64,000 nt of DNA. Source: Prillingera fragicola (Eukaryota; Basidiomycota; Tremellomycetes; Trichosporonales; Trichosporonaceae). Position numbers and translations under genes: made by a program. The stretch spans positions 1,798,001 to 1,862,000 of the forward strand of contig BEDY01000002.1 in NCBI GenBank assembly GCA_002335605.1, in the 5' to 3' direction. Below the pieces are notes generated by a model. The model saw only the letters and a program-made list of their open reading frames with translations, ran no database searches and had not been told where the DNA came from. Below are positions 10,964-21,775 of the stretch, one piece after another; position 1 is the first letter of the stretch; every line of letters begins with the position of its first letter.

Positions 10964-12337
10964 TCATGCCGACGTCGCAAAGTACGGGTGCTGCAGCGCG
11001 CGCTTGGCCGAGAGACGGTGCGCGGGGTCGTAGATGAGCGTCTGCTGGAGCAGGTCGATACCGGTCGCGTCGAGGTTCTTGACCGTCGCGGCCAGGTCGG
11101 CGGCGTGCCACTGGGGGAACGAGGGCTTGTAGTCTGGCAAGCTCTTGATTCCGGGCCAGACCTCCTCGTCGGGGGTGCCGAGGAGACGGAAGATGCGGAA
11201 GATCTCATCAATCTCAGAGTCGCCGGGGAACAAGGGGGTACGCATCGCCATCTCCGCGAAAATGCAGCCCACGGACCACATGTCAATGGCCGTAGAGTAG
11301 TGGCGCGAGCCGAGAAGCACCTCGGGAGCGCGGTACCACAGAGTCACGACCTGGGGCGTTAGTATAGCGAAGCGGAGGAAGCGTCGGGGGCAGGTTCGTG
11401 GAGTTCACGGAGCGACGTCCAGGCGAGAGTTGATCGTGAGCTGCGGCAAGTGCGTGAAGCAGCCCAGCACCGCACCAGTGCAAGACCGCATAATCCAGAC
11501 AAGTATCAGGAGCCGCCGCACTGGCTGGGTCCAGCCCTCACCAAAGAGGGTAGACGGTCCGCGCATCTCACGTCCCTCTGTTCGCCAGCCAGTCCCATTC
11601 CCTGTCTCAATCTCTCCTCACAGCAGTGACTCACTTCGTGGGTGTATGTCCTCAGAGGGATGCCAAAGGCGCGGGCCAGCCCAAAGTCGGCAAGCTTGAG
11701 GTTTCCCTCCTTGTCAATGAGCAGGTTCTGGGGCTTGAGGTCGCGGTGCAGGACACGGTGCGCGTGGCAGTAGTACAGGCCCTTGACGAGCTGGTAGCAA
11801 AACTTCTTGACCATGTTGGGGCCCAGGCCGTCCTTGTCGCCGATCGAGTCCATGTACCGCTTCAGGTCGAGGTCGAGGAACTCGAACACGAGGTAGAGCT
11901 TTGAGTCAGAGTGGACAATGTCAAAGAGCCTGGTTTTGTGTTAGCGACGTAGTCGGCGCGTAGATGGCTAATCGGTGCCAGAAGCAACATACTTGACAAT
12001 GTTGTCATCCTTGCTCAGCTCCTTGAGCAGCGAAATCTCGCGGATCGAAGTACTGGGCACACCCTCGTCCTCTGCCTCGAGACGAATCTTCTTGAGCGCA
12101 ACAATCTGGCCAGTGTTGACATCGCGGGCCTTGTAGACGACTCCATAAGTGCCTGCGCAACACGTTAGCTCGGCCGGGACACTGGTGTTTGTTGTGCGCG
12201 ACATGTGTTGTATACAGGCAGACCCCATCTCACAACCAACAAGTGCGCCAGAGCAAACATGCAAACACTCGTTGAACAGCAGACTGTTACTCACCTTCTC
12301 CGACCTTTTCGAGCTTTGTGTAGTTCTCCAACGACAT
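10964..12337 (-). CDS. CDK1: Cyclin-dependent kinase CDK1 (Cdc2/Cdc28)
   Basis: Main cell-cycle kinase. Several introns; the joined protein starts [20 protein letters not shown]. The glycine loop keeps the Thr-Tyr pair that Wee1-type kinases phosphorylate. The ATP-site lysine is in [10 protein letters not shown]. The cyclin-binding helix reads [16 protein letters not shown], so it has PSTSIRE instead of the canonical PSTAIRE. The catalytic loop is [12 protein letters not shown], the metal motif [11 protein letters not shown], and the activation segment [19 protein letters not shown] carries the CAK-site threonine. The C-lobe ([45 protein letters not shown]) is complete and ends HPYFATSA. The PSTSIRE spelling and these motifs fit CDK1 better than PHO85. 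The gene is divergent from the acidic protein gene at 12885. Confidence 0.93.
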
Positions 12338-12884
12338 GGTAGGCTGAGTAATGGGTGGTGGTAGTGGTGGGTTGGTGCGAAGCAAGACAAGTCCAAGGGT
12401 GAAAGTTGAGGGTGGCGGGAGACGACTGTTGGCAAGGGGGATGAATTGTTTGTGCCGCTAGACTGATGGCAGCAGTAGCAAACGGTGTGGAGCTGGTGCT
12501 GCTTTGTGCGTGGTAGAGCAAGGGGATGATAGAGTGTACTATATAGAAGAGTGTGCCGCGTGATAGAGCCTGTCTATGTGCGTTTGGAGTGAGAGAAACA
12601 AGCAGGATGGTGGACACAATACCACAAGTGTTGCTCTTCTCCACCCAGCAGCACCACTGCGCGTCGCGTTACGATCGCGCCCTGAATCACTCCCTGCCTG
12701 CGCCCCTCCTGCCACTCGCGGAAAAATCACATAAACACCGCCACGTGCACACCGCATGGCAAATATACTCCCGCTCAAGTGATCTCATTCCCCTCCACTG
12801 GATTTTTGGGAAACGTCCACTCTCCCACAGGTTATCAGAAATTTTGTCCACCAGCGACTAGACCCCGCAACCGACCTCTCCACA
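12338..12884. promoter_or_regulatory. Bidirectional promoter CDK1 / acidic protein
   Basis: A 547-bp gap between divergent genes with no coding sequence. A TATA-like element (TACTATATAGAA, about 12538-12549) lies some 200 bp before the CDK1 start. Its use is inference. Confidence 0.4.
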
Positions 12885-13370
12885 ATGGACAAGCAACTCA
12901 ACTCGCCCTTGCTGATCGAGACCATTGGCCGCCCGACCAAGCTCTCGGCCGCGCAGACATTCGCGCACCTCCAGAACGTGCTCATCAACCTCGGACCCTC
13001 GCCGAGCCGGACGCAGCTCGAGCGGCTCGCCGATGCGCTCGGCGTGGAGACGGGCGCCATAGCGCCGTCCGAGGGGGAGAGGCGTGAGGCCCAGCGTGCG
13101 GCTGAGCGGGCTGCTGCGCGCGCCGAGCGCCGGGCGGCCAAGGAGGCGGCGCGGGCTGCCGAGGAGGCGGCTGCTGCGGCTGATCTCGAGGGCGCCGTCG
13201 AGGGTGACGACGAGGAGGGAGACGAGGGGATGGGTGTTGGCGACTTTGACGATGTGCCCCACATGGACGACCGTGGGGATGTCGAGTACGGAGATGTCCC
13301 GGACGATGACGGAGACGAGCCCGACAACGAGGCCGAGAACGACGGTGAGGGCGAGGCCATGTCCGACTAG
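12885..13370 (+). CDS. Uncharacterised acidic protein
   Basis: An intronless frame of 161 codons. I do not recognise the family. Residues 1-60 look folded: MDKQLNSPLLIETIG, then LSAAQTFAHLQNVLINL and TQLERLADALGVE, which are probable amphipathic helices. Residues 65-105 form an Ala/Arg/Glu-rich helix. The last 55 residues are strongly acidic (Asp/Glu/Gly), ending EGEAMSD. No signal peptide or membrane segment. The conserved-looking N-terminus, clean ATG and head-to-head position with CDK1 support a real gene. It ends 66 bp from the convergent AlkB gene. Function unknown. Confidence 0.7.
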   Translation: MDKQLNSPLLIETIGRPTKLSAAQTFAHLQNVLINLGPSPSRTQLERLADALGVETGAIAPSEGERREAQRAAERAAARAERRAAKEAARAAEEAAAAADLEGAVEGDDEEGDEGMGVGDFDDVPHMDDRGDVEYGDVPDDDGDEPDNEAENDGEGEAMSD

Positions 13371-13436
13371 ACGAACTGCAAGCGAAGGCACATTGTACAA
13401 CATTCACATACCAAGCACACATATACCCGGCTGCGG

Positions 13437-15351
13437 CTACGGCGCGGGACTCTGACCGCCGCCGGTTCCTTCTGGCTTTCCTATCGTCTCAACAACATTC
13501 GCCTTGAGCGTGTCAAGCTCAGGTCTTTTTGTCCTCGCCTCAATCATGGCCATCCTGGGCGCCTCGACGTCTGGGTCCTCGCCGGCTGGATCGTTTTCAC
13601 TACCGACTCCGGCTCCAGCTCGGGGCGCATCACCAACACAAGGCCCCCTCCCTTCCGCCTTCATATCCAAAATCCTGAAGAACCCACACCCCTCCGCGGC
13701 CCCAGTCAACGCAGGACTCTGGCACTGCCAAAAATGCACCATATCGTCACTCACCACCTCCACACCGTCGATATTCCTGTACGACAGCGACGTAGCACGC
13801 GTGGCACCCAGGCGCGCGCGGGCTTTGGCTTTCTGGTCCGCGCGGAGTAACGTCGGGATACCGCATTTACACACCGGCGTGCCCTCGCGCGGGACGGGGA
13901 GGGACGGTGCCGGGGTGGGGTGAAAGTCGTCGCGATAGAAGCGGAATGTAATGTTTATGCGCGATGTGGTTGGTACTTGGTCCTCGGGGGGGATGGGGAG
14001 GCCAGAGGCGTCAAAGGCCGCGCGGAAGACGTCCAGCGCACGTTGGGGCGGGATACTGATCGTCAGCGTGCAGTTCTCCCGGCGCTCTCACGTGTGCTTG
14101 AACCGCTCCTGACACCCGGGGGTCATGAGGCAGAGGCAGTTGTGTCCCAGTTGCACCTCGTACGTCCGCAGGGCCTGCTCGGTGTTTGCAAATGCTGCGT
14201 CTTTGGGCGGCACGGGCCGCAGGCGGAAGTTGCGCGGTGTGCCGAGAGAGAGCGAGGCGATGGTTGGATATGGTCCGAGATCTGATCGTCAGCAGCCTCG
14301 CGGACCGGGGACGTACAGGTCATCTGGTCAGAGTGGAATCCGACACTGGTACGATCAGTCTCCGTCGCGCAACACCGCGACTCACGTAGCACCTGCTCCA
14401 TCATACCGGTTTGCTGCACACATGTTTGCCCTCCATCTTCCCCTGTACTCGGAAGGGTAACGCGGCTTGTCGGCGAGGTAATCGTTGACGAGATTTTCGA
14501 CAAGCGTCGCAGCTTGAGCCAGCAATGGAGGATATGGCTACCCCGTCAGCGTTTTCCCGCCTTTGACGCACCTTTGGCTCCTCCCTTCGCGCCGCATAAT
14601 AGTACGAAGTACGATTACTTGTCTCCACTCCTTCATCGGGTCGACAATACCCCGTCGCCTGGTGGTTACTCTCCACTTCCTTGCCGTTGAGGAAGAACTT
14701 GTTCCTCGGCCAGGAGGGTGATTGTGCCATCATCTCGTGATACAGCGCCCCGGCTTGCGATGCTGACAGGGGCGAAGGAAGGAGGGCGAGTGGGAGCTTG
14801 GACGCTTTGATGGCCTCTGCGCTTGCTAAGTGAAGCGGTGGGGCGCGCTTCGGTGCCGTCGGTGGCGGGGGGAGGGGGGCTGTTGGCTTGAGCAGGGCGG
14901 CCCAGTTTGCTGCACTCGCTACACGGTCGAGCTGCGGGCTTGGGGAGGCGTTTTTGATGGGGCTTATCATTTTTGCTGGGCTGGGACTCGACGGGTCTGA
15001 CCGCTTTGTAGGAGTGGATGGGCCAGCAACGTCGGGGACGTGTGGTGAGACGACCAGGTCGGGGTCCTGACGCGTCGAGGTACTGGCCAACGCGTCTGTA
15101 GTCTTTGCCGACCCTTTCAGCCACCCATGCAGCCCACTCTGGCTCTTTGCCTTCTTGGTAGGTCGTCCATCCACGATCCCCTGTGGCTTCCTCCTCCGCT
15201 CCTCGGCAGGGAGGAGGAGAATCTCGGCAGCTCGCTCAACATCCCACGCAACCTGCTCCAACGCGTCGGTATAGTCTTCGGCGGGGAAGGCTGCGGGATC
15301 TAGGAGTGAGATGAGTGTAGCTAGTGCTGTGTCGCGGTCGACTACAGGCAT
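13437..15351 (-). CDS. AlkB-like 2OG-Fe(II) dioxygenase with N-terminal CUE-like and C-terminal GRF zinc finger
   Basis: Joining the exons gives a protein of about 550 residues with three parts. Residues 1-45 (ATLISLLDP ... ALEQVAWDVERAAEILL) look like a CUE/UBA-type helical bundle. After a Ser/Pro/Lys-rich linker (KKAKSQSGLHGWLK) comes an AlkB fold: ALYHEMMAQSPSWPRNKFFL, then SNRTSYYYA and CAANRYDG. The Fe-binding HxD is in VGFHSDQMT. Further on are LGTPRNFRLRPVP-like residues, HNCLCLMTPGCQERFKHT and RINITFRFYRDDFHP with the 2-oxoglutarate arginines. The C-terminal GRF-type zinc finger begins CKCGIPTLLRADQKAKARARL and ends with FWQCQSP ... GCGFFRILD. AlkB enzymes remove methyl groups from damaged nucleic acids, and GRF fingers bind single-stranded DNA, so DNA alkylation repair is the likely role (inference). 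The start at 15351 is the first in-frame ATG. Confidence 0.85.
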
Positions 15352-15856
15352 GATGTGTAGACAACAAAAGTCATTGTTTCATGTTGCGATTTGTAAGGTG
15401 AAGGAGCAGATTAGTCAACCGATAGCGGGGCGGCACTCTGAAAGCAACATCCAGATCATCGAAAGTGCCACTACACGTGGTTATCTCGGAATTACGTGGC
15501 AGTCCTATCACCGGGAGTGCTAGGCAGGCTGGTGCCGAGCAGGACACGGCAGCGTTGTCAATTGCTGACAACATTCCCATGGAATGCGGCAACAGCAACG
15601 TCTAGAACTGGGCGGGACACTGTTTGTTATCCAAGCAACGTGCTTGGCACCGCGTGCTGCGCGAAACAGCACAGCAACTTGCACTTGCCAAGACAAGCCA
15701 TGGGGATCTCGGCACCCACACTGCCACGTCGAGAGTCGGGTGCCAGACTCGTGACGATGCGTTTAGACGCCGGCACGCTGTTGACAATTGATATATGAGC
15801 CGGCTGGCTACTGACCACGCTTATCCCAGCTCACTCTTTAACGCAATACCACCACA
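15352..15856. promoter_or_regulatory. Bidirectional promoter AlkB / MDR oxidoreductase
   Basis: A 505-bp gap between divergent genes with no supportable coding sequence. A CACGTG hexamer lies at about 15474, and a TATA-like TTGATATATGA near 15787-15797 sits about 60 bp before the oxidoreductase ATG. Confidence 0.4.
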
Positions 15857-17012
15857 ATGCACAGCCCACCAACCAACAAAGCTTGGACATACACATCCCG
15901 CGGCACGCCCGCCACGGTTCTCAACCTCATCGAACTCCCCTACCCAACCCTCCCACCCTCACCGCTTCCCTCGGACGCACCCACCCCGGAAGAATGGCTC
16001 CTAATCAAAGTATCCTTTGCGGCTCTCAACCCAGGCGCAATCTTTCAGATGTCTCTCATCCCTACCCGACTCCGTGCACGTACCTGCACAGCGGAGATGA
16101 ATCTCGCCGGCACTGTCGTGGATGCCTGGCAGCCAGAGGACAGCAACCGCTTCACAGTCGGCGACAAGGTCGCTGCCATGATCCCTGCCGGGCACGCGCT
16201 GAGCACCGGTACAGGTGCTTTGGCCGAGTATATCCGCTTGCCGGCTAAGTACTGTGTCCCGGTGCCAGCTGGCGTTAAGCTAGGCGATGCTGCTGGCGTC
16301 CTGCTTCCAGGTTTGACTGCGTGGGAGCTGGTCGTCGCTTCCGGAGCCAAGACTGGAGATCGTGTGCTGATCAATGCCGCTAGTGGCGGGATTGGCAGCC
16401 TTGTCGTGCAGATGGTACGCAACGCTGTGGGCAAGGAGGGCTACGTTGTGGGCGTGTGTAGTGGAAAGAACGTTGACATGGTCAAGAGTCTCGGTGCTGA
16501 CGAGGTGGGTTGTTCTCCTTAGACTGCGCTGACAGCAGGTCATCGACTACACCAAGCATGCAGACCTAGGCATCTTCCTCGCCGAACAGTATCGCACCAA
16601 CCCGTTTGACGTGGTCATCGACACTCTCGGGTTTAACGCACTCTACCGCGCCTCTCCCGCCTTCCTCACCCGAGCTGGTCCTTACACGAGTGTAGGCATC
16701 AAACCCTCCTCGTACGCTGTGAAGCACGTTTTCCCCGCCGTACGCCGCATGGTCCTCAACGACTGGATGCCAATCTCGCCGTGGCTCGGCGGGTGTGGGC
16801 GGCGGTGGGTCAGCGTCAGTGTCATGACGCCTACGCTTCAAGACCGGGAGAGGGTGGTTGGGATGCTTGGGTGTGGGGATATCAGGATTGTGAGGGACTG
16901 TACACTCGAGTTTGAGGAGGCGAGGGAGGGGTATGGCAAGCTCGGGGGTGGGCATGTCAGTGGCAAGGTTGTCGTGAAGGTTGATTCTGAACTTGAGGAT
17001 GACGCGGTGTAG
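15857..17012 (+). CDS. Medium-chain dehydrogenase/reductase, quinone-oxidoreductase type
   Basis: Two exons, with an intron at about 16505-16538, giving about 373 residues. The N-terminal GroES-like domain has EWLLIKVSFAALNPGAIF, NLAGTVVDAW and FTVGDKVAAM. The Rossmann half has GVLLPGLTAWELV, then the dinucleotide loop VLINAASGGIGSLVVQM, VVGVCSGKN and LGADEVIDYT. This ADEVIDY pattern is typical of NADPH-dependent enoyl and quinone reductases such as the RTN4IP1/zeta-crystallin group. No zinc-ligand Cys/His set of classical alcohol dehydrogenases is seen. The tail ends GGGHVSGKVVVKVDSELED. The substrate cannot be assigned. No secretion signal; probably cytosolic or mitochondrial. Confidence 0.85.
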
Positions 17013-17414
17013 GATCTTGGCCGACATAGTCGCATAAGCAGTAGCATGTATAGCATATGTAGCCCTGCTAGCCAGAGGCGCGCACGGAACAACATCGTCA
17101 GTGCTACCTCGCCCGTTCGTCCTCGATCTTCGAGGTACTCACCAAACAGTGAACCCACGCGCCAACACCCAATACCTATCAGTGCCCAAGGCGACAGAAG
17201 CTCATCTCTCATGAATGATACAAAGTTGAAGCATGCAAGGTAGCTGGCAGAAGCACGCGACTGTCCGGCCCACAGTGAGGACGGATCCAAATGTCGATCA
17301 CAGGGTTTCAAGGTCCCGCACCTCCCTGTTCTCGTCATTGCCAGCCCAAGTCACTCACATCTACAACTCTCCACTGTCCACTTTTCTTGTAAACGAACCC
17401 ACGACCATTAAAGA
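17013..17414. other. Intergenic, promoter of the EF-hand gene
   Basis: A 402-bp stretch with only short shadow frames. It holds the 3' flank of the oxidoreductase and the promoter of the next gene, which points the same way. Confidence 0.4.
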
Positions 17415-18853
17415 ATGACACGACTCGCAGCCATTTTACTCCTCGCCAGCGTCGCCCTCGCACACGGCGACCACGGACACGGCCACAGCCATGGCGACGG
17501 CGCAGCCGACGACCCGAGCCTCGGATACGCAGAGAGACATGTGAGTTGCCCCTTCCAGCTCTTACGAAATGGCTCCACTCGCGACGCGGCGACGACGCGT
17601 AGCTTTCTGTGCAGCAATGCTGATGCCAACCAGATGGCCGCCGAGCATCACATTGACTCGTTTGACCTCGGCGCGTTCTTCAAGCTGCACGACCTTGATC
17701 TGGATGGCTTTTGGGACAGGGACGAGATTGCTGCCCTCTATGGATTGAGGCACCACAGCGTTGCAGGCAAGGCTGTTGGGTCCAAGGGCCCCGGAAACAT
17801 TGCCGAGCAGGCCAAGAAGGAGCGCGAGATCGTCGAGGCTGTCCTGGGCAAGCTGGACAAGGACGGAGATGGTGAGTGGTGGGGTCCTTCGGATATGAAC
17901 GAGGGAACGTGCGGCGCCAAGGGGCTGGGCGTGCATCGTTAATGGGCCGATGTCTGCGTGTGGGGGGGGGGATTGAAGTGGGGTACGCGGGGAGCTCAGG
18001 CTGGTTGAGTGATCATGGAAGGAGTCGTCACCATCGCTTGCCTGCCGCTGACACCGCACAGGTAGGGTCTCGCTTGAGGAATTTGTCGGCGCCGGCAAGA
18101 ACAGTCTGCCGGTGATTGGCGACTTCAAGGACTTGGGACATCACTACGACGAGGAGTCCGAGTAGTGAGCACATTCCTTTTGCACCTGGTGGCCACCACT
18201 GACACAACCAGCTTCCTGCACCACGAAGAGGTACGGCCTCACTGAACGAACCGCGTGCTTACGGCAGGTCTACCACAATACTCCTGAAACGCAGACGGAC
18301 GAATCTTACACCCACCCAGAGGGTGAGTCGCGCCTGCACTGTTGCGAGCATAGCTGACTAGCCAGACATTGAGCACTTCAAGCGTAAGCCACGGTGATAG
18401 GAGCCTTTCTGACCGCAGACCACGCCCGAATTGAGGCCGAGGAAGACGCACGCGAGCGCAAGTTTGAGGGTTTGGCTGCCAACGCCGACCTGGAGAAGGA
18501 CCACGCGGCCCACGACCCTCTGGCAGACCACGCGCACGCTCCCGGAGAGGGTGCCGAGGCGGCGGCCCAGCTCGAGTTGCAGGGCAGCATCGACCCAGAG
18601 GATGCCGAGGCCGAGGAGCCCATCGTTCACGACCGCCAGGCAAAGAATGCACAGGAGCGGTTCAGGGCCGAGCGCAACAAGCGTACCCCGCCCAAGCGCC
18701 TGGCTGGGGACATTAAGAAGCACCACCACAGGCATAGCGATGCGGACCGCGTACGAAAGGATGCACCTTACAGTGAGTTTGCCGGTGGCGAATGAAGAGC
18801 TGACAAGTCCAGAGCACAAGGTGCGTCAGGGCCTGCGCTCGGACGAGTTCTGA
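17415..18853 (+). CDS. Secretory-pathway EF-hand protein, SSP120/nucleobindin-like
   Basis: Begins with a signal peptide (MTRLAAILLLASVALAHG) and a His-rich stretch (HGDHGHGHSHGDG). An exon from about 17635 holds the first EF-hand (FKLHDLDLDGFWDRDEI). The second is split by an intron (LGKLDKDGDGRVSLEEFVGAG). Later exons are very small: 18212-18230 (19 nt, YFLHHEE) and 18366-18383 (18 nt, DIEHFK). They are followed by a long His/Glu/Ala-rich helix with HHARIEAEEDARERKFEG and IKKHHHRHSDADRVRKDAPY. The order of signal peptide, two EF-hands and an acidic/basic coil matches yeast Ssp120 and the nucleobindins, which act in the ER/Golgi, in yeast with Emp46/47 cargo receptors (family knowledge). The C-terminus is LRSDEF, not HDEL. 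Eight or so exons; edges of the smallest are inferred from phase. Confidence 0.82.
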
Positions 18854-20762
18854 GCGTGATGTTGTATGAGGCGAATCCGACATCCAGTATCCAGGGGCTA
18901 TGGGGACGTGGCATCGTGTAGCATCACGTAGCATTGGAGATCATGATATAGTTTTAAAGGTGACGGTGTGTCTGAGCGGCTGGGGAAACTGAGAGATCGG
19001 AGATAGTGTGGATGGAGGGAAGTTTGCCATGAGGGTCGTGTTCAGCTCGGCCAGCGGAACGCTGGAAGCTCGGGGCAGAGCAGGCAGCACAATGCCGAGC
19101 GAAAGGGGGAGAACTCTCAGTCAGTCAATTTATGGCTTGAAAAGGCTCTGCAGACAGGATCGGTTGGCAGTCTGGAACAGCATGCGTTCTGTGCGGATGG
19201 AATGGGGTCTTGGGCAATGGTCGTCTCCTTAAAGTCTTCGTTTTGGTAGCCTTGGGGGTCACTGGTTGTGCCGGTTACAAAACACACCATATAACGGGCA
19301 TGATGGGCCACCGAGGGTTCTATGCGTTTCGAGAAACACACCGTGAATCTCACATCGATCGCGGTGTCATAATACCAGAGAATGGACAATAATTACAAAA
19401 CACACCACGTGGCTGGCCAGTTGCGTGGTGTTGCTCTATGTGTGTTACGAAGCACCCAATGAATCTCGCATCAGTCGTTCTGCCAGAATATCAGATTGTC
19501 TCGAATCCTCGCCGAACTGACCTTACGACTGCAGCCAATGCTTGGGCGTTGGCATGCAACCCAGAAGGGCTTTAAGGCGTTGCCGCACTCCTTGTAAGGC
19601 ATTCTCGTGCTGCTGCTCAACCTACGGCTGCGTGCGTGGTGAAAAGCGTTGTCCGTTCTGGGTCAATTCTTGGCACGGTTGCGTTATTAACCGTGGTTAT
19701 CAATCATAGGACTAGCCTGCAGAGAATAAATGTTCTTGTCGCACACAGAATGAAACTATGATCAGATTGTTCTTGGCAGCAGCAGTAGGAGGCTGGAGGA
19801 GACTAGGAATAATTAAACATTTTATTTGCAGGGCACTGCCTCTCAACTCAGGTGCTGCTTTGCCACGTTTTCTTGCTTGCTTTTGTCTAACACTAGTACC
19901 AAGGACTCCATTGTACTGGTTGCAAGGGCAGAACCTAAGCGAGTAACTCCAGAATGAATGTTGAGCAATTGTGAGTGAACATTTGTTCTCCCAGCCGTGG
20001 CGATTGGACATCCATCAGCACACTCAAAGCCAATAATACATATATACCACTAGGCAGAACAAGCACGCTATCCTCTCTCTAGTATGTCAAGTCTCTAATA
20101 TTCTGACAAGCGGGAGGGAGGGCATGGGAACACCATTCCCAAGTTGAAGCAACTCTCTTCGATCTTTGATCTCTTCCCACCAGCCTCCATCTCGACCTGT
20201 TTCCATATTAGATTTCACCTGCAACATGTGCAGCAATGCCACTAAGAATATAAGCGAGACAATGTTCCAAACATAGAAATACATGCCCAAGCACGTGAAC
20301 GGCGACGGCCCCCGCAGACCGTTTCAACCACCTGCTAATGGCCCAGACCCCATGAGCCACGGGCACTTTGAGTGCCACTATTGGGGAATGACAAGTTTAG
20401 TGCACGTTTAGTATCCTGTACTAGACGGTCATTTGTACCCGGGTGTCCTCTTCGTTATCCTGAAGACCTGACGTCCCAGGATCCGGGAGAACTACTGTAC
20501 ATACATTACTTCTAGCTCTTATCGGGGGGCGTTTGTGGAGCAGAGTGGAGGAGTCTTCAGATGCCACCGTTTTGTCAGAGGAAGCAAAACCAAGTGGCCT
20601 GATATGGCATGCATGCAAGACAAGGAAGGAAAGTCTAAGCGAGTGGGTCGACGACAGGTGCGTATGGATACAGTGGCATGAGAATGCAGTTTCCAAAAAA
20701 TTAAAGGGAGAGCGAGAGCGGTTTAAACCCCATCTAAGCGCATCGCGGGCAAAGTGAACATC
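18854..20762. other. Gene-poor interval between convergent genes
   Basis: About 1.9 kb between two 3' ends with no supportable gene. Base composition is more AT-rich than the genes around it, most clearly at 19,690-20,300. It contains an old, diverged tandem duplication at about 19,274-19,500, listed separately. Confidence 0.5.
19274..19500. repeat. Diverged tandem duplication, period about 115-118 bp
   Basis: Two copies lie side by side. TTACAAAACACACCA occurs at about 19275 and again at about 19392. TGAATCTCACATC near 19344 corresponds to TGAATCTCGCATC near 19459, and CATAATACCAGA corresponds to CAGAATATCAGA. The copies have many differences, so the duplication is old. Confidence 0.6.
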
Positions 20763-21775
20763 TCAGATGCACTCGCCGCTCGCGAGGCGGTAGCCCTTTT
20801 TGCAGAGCGAGACAACACACTGGCCGTCGCTGCAGGTGACTCCATGGGGGTTGACACCGGCAATGCCCGTGCAGTCGAGACCGGCGGGTACGAGCGAAGC
20901 GTTGACGGGAAGACCATAGACGCCAAACTTGCAGCCACCGCAGGACTCGAGCTCGCTGTCGGTGCGGAGGCACTCGTAGCCGTGGTCAGAGTCGGGGCTG
21001 ACCTGGCAAGGGGTGGCACCGGGAGGGCAGTGGGGGTTGGCGGCGAGCATGGCGAGCTGCTCTTCCCGAGCTGTGAGCATCCGCTTGCGGGCGACACCGG
21101 CCGAAGCCTGGGCTACAGTGTGTTGGAACTCCATGACCGTGGACTTGCTGCAGGTAGAGCTGACGGGCGACTTGAGGGGGTAGTTTCCACAGCTGCAGAG
21201 CCAATCGATATTGTTGCCAGCGTTGGGGTTGAGGAAAGCGTACTGGTACCTGGCACAGGAGTTGTAGCAGGTCTGAGCGTCCTGGACAGCAAAGTTACTG
21301 GGGGCGGCCGAGTCGCGCGAGTCACGGGTCCAGCCAGTTGTGCAACGCGTGTTCTGGAACGACGTAAAGATGTTGTAGGTCTGCGTCACTTGTCAGTGTT
21401 TGATTTGCCGGCAGGCGAAATGTACTCACAACCGCATTGAAATAGCTGTCACAGCTACCGATGCTCGAGCTGACGGCGAGGGTGCTGGCCCAAGGACCAG
21501 TGTTGCCACAGTAACAGGCGGCCGAACTCTTCAGCCAAGCACCATACTTGAAGTTGAGAGTCTGGCACTGGCTCTACGAGGTGTGTCAGCCACTGCTGTT
21601 TTTGGACAGAAAGAATATGACTCACAAGACAAGTGGCGAGGGTGAATGCAGGCAGGACAGGGAGAGCAGCCGGGATACCAAAAGTCGGTGCGCAACCAGT
21701 GTATGTGGCACCTGAGGCGTACTGGGTGCCAAAGGCCAAGGTGGCTATGGCGAAGATAGCGGCGGCGTGGAACAT
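20763..21775 (-). CDS. Secreted cysteine-rich CPL1-like protein
   Basis: Three exons give about 300 residues. An N-terminal signal peptide (MFHAAAIFAIATLAFGTQYASG) is followed by a WSC-like cysteine segment: TLATCLSQCQTLNFKYGAWL, AACYCGNTGPW, IGSCDSYFNAV. A second cysteine segment has RCTTGWTRDSRDSA and FAVQDAQTCYNSCARYQYAF. After a short basic stretch (ARKRMLTAREEQ) comes a C-terminal domain with CPPGATPCQ, GYECLRTDSELESCGGC, GLDCTGIAGVNPHGVTCSDG and QCVVSLCKKGYRLASGECI. That last domain has the cysteine spacing of the CPL1-like domain known from Cryptococcus secreted or cell-surface proteins. The role here is unknown; cell surface or extracellular is likely. The gene sits alone in a gene-poor region. 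Confidence 0.8.
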
